In this document: positions 33,124 to 35,986 of the stretch, piece after piece
Layout of the letters: each line of letters opens with the position of its first letter
Numbering within the stretch: position 1 is the first letter of the stretch
Assembly (NCBI GenBank): GCA_945888595.1
Contig: CAMDAO010000013.1
Coordinates: 1-35,986 of the forward strand
Direction: 5' to 3'
From: Chryseobacterium gleum
Lineage (GTDB): Bacteria > Bacteroidota > Bacteroidia > Flavobacteriales_D > Crocinitomicaceae
DNA length: 35,986 nt
Program-made: the position numbers and the translations under genes
The notes under the pieces: generated by a model
Seen by the model: the letters and a program-made list of their open reading frames with translations, nothing else
The model's database searches: none
Told to the model about the DNA's origin: nothing

Positions 33124-35307
33124 ATGATGAATAAAATCCTATTACTTTGGATCTTTCTTGGATCTTTTTATTCTAATTCTCAAGCGATCTTCTCAGGAAA
33201 CACAAAAGCTGATTTACAAGTTCTAAAATCTGTTCTTTCTGAGAATAAAGGCGTTCCGAATGATTATTTAATGACGCAATTTCCAATTTATAAACTAAAA
33301 GGGGAATATTTTATTTCGGTACTTTGTAAAGTAACTCCGGCTTTTAATGCTGCGAATATGACGAAAAATGGAATTATTTTTGGATCGAAAATTAAGAATA
33401 TCGTTTCTTTAAAATTACCCTTAAGTAACTTGGAGGCTTCTTTAAAAATACCTGAACTTTCATATTTAGAAATTGCTTCTAAAGTTAAGCAAGATCTTGA
33501 TAAAGCGGTCAAAGATGTAAAAGCGGATTCCGTGCATTTAGGAATTGATTTACCGCATGGCTACACGGGTAAAAATGTATTAATTGGTATTACTGATTGG
33601 GGGTTTGATTATTCTCATCCTATGTTTTATGATACTGCCATGGTTGCATCGCGTGTTTTAGCAGCTTGGGATCAATATAAAACTTCTGGTCCAACTCCTG
33701 CTGGTTTTGCATATGGAACAGAATACGATACTCCCGCTGAATTAGATGCTGCTCAAGCAGATACTGCCAACATTTACAGTTATGCAACGCATGGTTCGCA
33801 TGTGGCTGGTATTTCTGGTGGAGGCGGTGCAGGAACTGCTTATAGAGGAGTTGGCTATGATGCTCAATATTTATTTACTACATTTCTCGTGGATGATGCT
33901 TCTGTTTTGGACGCTTATTCTTGGATGTACCAAAAGTCAATTAGTGAAAGTAAACGTTTAGTAATCAACCAAAGTTGGGGATTATATTATATAGGAACGC
34001 TGGATGGAAATTCTCTTTTAAGTCAGGCGCTAAATAATTATTCAGATTTAGGGGTGGTTTTTTGTACTTCAGCTGGTAATAACGGGGCGGTAAATTTCCA
34101 TATAAAAAAATCTTTTGCAAATGATACGATTAAATCTCGAGTTACTTTCAATCCTTATTCGGGCTATCCTACCATGTGGGGACAAAGTTTATCTATGTGG
34201 GGAGAAGTAGGGAATTCATTTTCTGCTGGTTTAAATGTTTTAAATGCATCGAACGTGTTATTAAATCAAACTCCTTATTTTTCAACTTCCTCCACTTCAA
34301 CGTATATTGATACTTTTATGGTCACAGGTGTGGATACACTATTTTATACTATTTCTGCCGATGCTGCACATCCTTTAAATGGTCGTCCTCAAATGAGATT
34401 GCGTGTCAAATGTACTAATACAAGTTTGAAAATTGTAATGAAATCTACTGCCACATCAGGCACTGTTCATTATTGGAATATTGTTGAATTAATGAATGAT
34501 GTAGGAAACTGGGGATTAGCATTTTCTTCGTTGGGCAGCGGATATGTGGCGGGTGATGCGAATTATGGAATTGGAGAACCAGCATGTGCAGAGAAAATAA
34601 TTTCTGTTGCAGCGCATGCTTCAGAATATTATAACGCAAGTGGTACCACATTATCGGGAGGTGCAATTGCTAGTTTTTCCAGCCGTGGCCCAACCCTAGA
34701 TGAACGAGTAAAACCGGATATATCTGCTCCAGGAGTTAATGTTGGTTCATCCATCAGTTCGTATACAGATAATAGTTATTCTTTATTGACTTCGGTGCCT
34801 TTTAATGGTAGAACATATCCTTTTGCGCGCTTTTCAGGAACATCCATGTCCGCGCCAATGACCACAGGGGTTGTTACACTTATTTTGGAAGCGAATCCTT
34901 ATCTGACAGCAGCGCAGGTGAAACAAATAATCATTGAAACGGCGAGAACGGATAGTAAAACAGGTATTATACCAGTAGATGGCAGCTTTACGTGGGGATG
35001 GGGAAAACTCAATGCCTATGCTGCGGTCAAATTAGCTTTGATTACGCAAGGTTTAAGTGTAAATGAAGTAGCAAAATCTGTAGATCTTTCTATTTTTCCA
35101 AATCCGACAAATGAAAAGGTATTTATTTTCCATTCTGCTGCAAGTGAAATACAGCAAATTGAGTTGATTACGGTAGATGGAAAAAGAAGTATAGTAAATC
35201 AAGAAGGGGATGGGTCAATAAACGTTTCGTCGTTAAAATCTGGAATGTATTTTCTACGTTTGATAATTGATGGTAAGTCTGTTCAACTATCTTTTATTAA
35301 AGAATAA
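33124..35307 (+). CDS. T9SS-exported subtilisin-like serine protease (peptidase S8)
   Basis: 727 residues from the first of two adjacent ATGs at 33124; the frame extends 21 codons upstream but MMNKILLLWIFLGSFYSNSQ is a clear signal peptide. The S8 triad is complete: D158 in GITDWGFDYSHP, H223 in THGSHVAGI, S574 in FSGTSMSAPM. A propeptide-like region covers about 25-125. A domain of about 130 residues is inserted between the oxyanion Asn region (SAGNNGA) and the Ser, as in Bacteroidota subtilases with a beta insert. The last 75 residues carry a type A T9SS sorting signal (LSIFPNPTNEKVFI ... SGMYFLRL), so it would be exported and attached to the surface or released. The nearby PorV/PorU-like pair may process it, which is not shown. 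Confidence 0.9.
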   Translation: MMNKILLLWIFLGSFYSNSQAIFSGNTKADLQVLKSVLSENKGVPNDYLMTQFPIYKLKGEYFISVLCKVTPAFNAANMTKNGIIFGSKIKNIVSLKLPLSNLEASLKIPELSYLEIASKVKQDLDKAVKDVKADSVHLGIDLPHGYTGKNVLIGITDWGFDYSHPMFYDTAMVASRVLAAWDQYKTSGPTPAGFAYGTEYDTPAELDAAQADTANIYSYATHGSHVAGISGGGGAGTAYRGVGYDAQYLFTTFLVDDASVLDAYSWMYQKSISESKRLVINQSWGLYYIGTLDGNSLLSQALNNYSDLGVVFCTSAGNNGAVNFHIKKSFANDTIKSRVTFNPYSGYPTMWGQSLSMWGEVGNSFSAGLNVLNASNVLLNQTPYFSTSSTSTYIDTFMVTGVDTLFYTISADAAHPLNGRPQMRLRVKCTNTSLKIVMKSTATSGTVHYWNIVELMNDVGNWGLAFSSLGSGYVAGDANYGIGEPACAEKIISVAAHASEYYNASGTTLSGGAIASFSSRGPTLDERVKPDISAPGVNVGSSISSYTDNSYSLLTSVPFNGRTYPFARFSGTSMSAPMTTGVVTLILEANPYLTAAQVKQIIIETARTDSKTGIIPVDGSFTWGWGKLNAYAAVKLALITQGLSVNEVAKSVDLSIFPNPTNEKVFIFHSAASEIQQIELITVDGKRSIVNQEGDGSINVSSLKSGMYFLRLIIDGKSVQLSFIKE

Positions 35308-35328
35308 AAGGCTTTTTTCATCGTATTC

Positions 35329-35823
35329 ATGGAACTTCAAAAACTTGAGAAAATAGATGTACTGAGAGTGCAACAAATTGCAAAATTAACGTGGCCTGAT
35401 ACTTTTAAAGAGATTCTTTCTACTGCTCAAATAGAATACATGCTTGACTGGATGTATAATCTAGAAACATTGAAGCAGCAGGTAGAGGAAGGTCAATTAT
35501 TTTATATGTTGACACACAATGACATCGATATTGGGTTTATAGGGGTTCAAAATAATTTTCCACTAGCAGGTGAAACGAAATTACACAAGATTTATGTTCT
35601 TCCTTTATCGCAAGGACTAGGAGCCGGAAAAATATTGATGAATAAAGCAGAGCAAATAGCAATTGAAAATAAGTCAAATTATTTCGTTCTTAACGTAAAT
35701 CGCTACAACAAAGCAACAGATTTTTATCTGAAATTGGGTTTTGAAATTACCTACGAAGAAAATATAGATATAGGTAATGGATTTCTCATGGAAGATTTTG
35801 TAATGAAAAAAAAGCTTACGTAA
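35329..35823 (+). CDS. GNAT-family N-acetyltransferase
   Basis: 164 residues, a complete GNAT domain. The acetyl-CoA site is in KIYVLPLSQGLGAGKILM (motif A with Q-x-x-G-x-G), followed by NVNRYNKATDFYLKLGFE, the usual motif B. It transfers acetyl from acetyl-CoA to an amine; the substrate is unknown, though this subgroup is often annotated as acting on ribosomal-protein N-termini or small amines. It follows the protease gene by 21 bases and may share its transcript. The 90-base stretch behind it contains no G on this strand. Confidence 0.9.
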   Translation: MELQKLEKIDVLRVQQIAKLTWPDTFKEILSTAQIEYMLDWMYNLETLKQQVEEGQLFYMLTHNDIDIGFIGVQNNFPLAGETKLHKIYVLPLSQGLGAGKILMNKAEQIAIENKSNYFVLNVNRYNKATDFYLKLGFEITYEENIDIGNGFLMEDFVMKKKLT

Positions 35824-35910
35824 ATAACCCTCAATCTCATTCAAAACCTCAAAATCAAACTCAACCTCACCCTCAACCTAATTCTCTCCCTTCACCTAAA
35901 CCCCCTCAAT
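35821..35910. repeat. G-free, CTCAA/CCTCA-rich low-complexity gap
   Basis: Ninety consecutive bases on the plus strand contain no G, with many near-copies of CTCAACCT and CCTCA. It fills the convergent gap between the GNAT gene and the partial gene at the right edge. A similar G-poor, CACCTAAC-repeating stretch fills the convergent gap at about 5930-5967. Confidence 0.6.
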
Positions 35911-35986
35911 GCAAAGTAATCGGATAAACAGTTCCACCAATAGTTACAGTTGCTTGATTATCGCAAGTTCCACCACCATAATTAAT
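35906..35986 (-). CDS. 3' end of a gene running off the right edge (exported protein, partial)
   Basis: Twenty-six codons and a TGA at 35906-35908, open to the window edge: INYGGGTCDNQATVTIGGTVYPITLH. The CDN.ATVT..G..Y.I.L pattern is common at the ends of large secreted or lipoprotein surface proteins of Flavobacteriia. Nothing more can be said from this fragment. Confidence 0.6.
   Translation of the reverse strand: MNYGGGTCDNQATVTIGGTVYPITLH

Noticed and set aside
1-35986. tRNA, rRNA or CRISPR array
   Set aside because: No cloverleaf with GGTTCRA arm, no rRNA-like block and no regularly spaced repeats were noticed while reading both strands.

Overview
The window looks like a chromosome segment from a low-GC member of the Bacteroidota, most likely a Flavobacteriales bacterium of the Fluviicola/Crocinitomicaceae type. 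That placement is inferred from gene content and style, not from a marker search. Supporting signs are promoters of the Bacteroidota form (TTTG, about 20 bases, TAnnTTTG) with few Shine-Dalgarno sites; type IX secretion (T9SS) genes and a protease with a T9SS sorting tail; and a fused alpha/beta 2-oxoacid dehydrogenase E1.

Left part (1-14 kb), mostly conserved housekeeping genes. A MazG-like pyrophosphohydrolase (-) and the fused E1 dehydrogenase (+) are followed by a DoxX-like membrane protein paired with a small secreted protein (-) and an OmpA-family protein (+). A translation block on the minus strand reads rplM-rpsI-rpsB-tsf, then a terminator, then pyrH-frr with its own promoter. Next come a crotonase-family enzyme, an RRM RNA-binding protein, a membrane-anchored coiled-coil protein, and purS overlapping a CDP-alcohol phosphatidyltransferase gene.

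Middle (13.8-25.3 kb), more accessory. A PorV-like outer-membrane protein and a 1725-residue PorU-like C25 (gingipain-type) sortase candidate lie 2 bases apart, in an apparent T9SS operon. Directly after them is a decayed IS3-family element (truncated orfA, orfB with an internal deletion and two stops). Then comes a visibly AT-rich stretch on the minus strand: a GT2 glycosyltransferase, a polytopic membrane protein, a broken 3' fragment of rplT with a strong terminator, and a beta-propeller glycosidase-like lipoprotein. This stretch looks like a patch of insertion and rearrangement.

Right part (25.3-36 kb). A GAF-SpoIIE PP2C phosphatase, a DEAD-box RNA helicase with a variant motif II (DEMD) and a strong promoter, a DUF3050 protein, a frameshifted small alpha/beta-barrel gene, a DUF4403 lipoprotein, ApaG, an unrecognised 338-residue protein with kinase/phosphotransferase-like motifs, a T9SS-exported subtilisin, a GNAT acetyltransferase, and the 3' end of a gene running off the right edge.

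No rRNA, tRNA or CRISPR array was seen. The items most worth following up are the PorV/PorU-like pair with a perfect palindrome upstream and a G8 tract inside porU, the displaced rplT fragment, and the kinase-like unknown gene. I do not see a clearly new multi-gene system.
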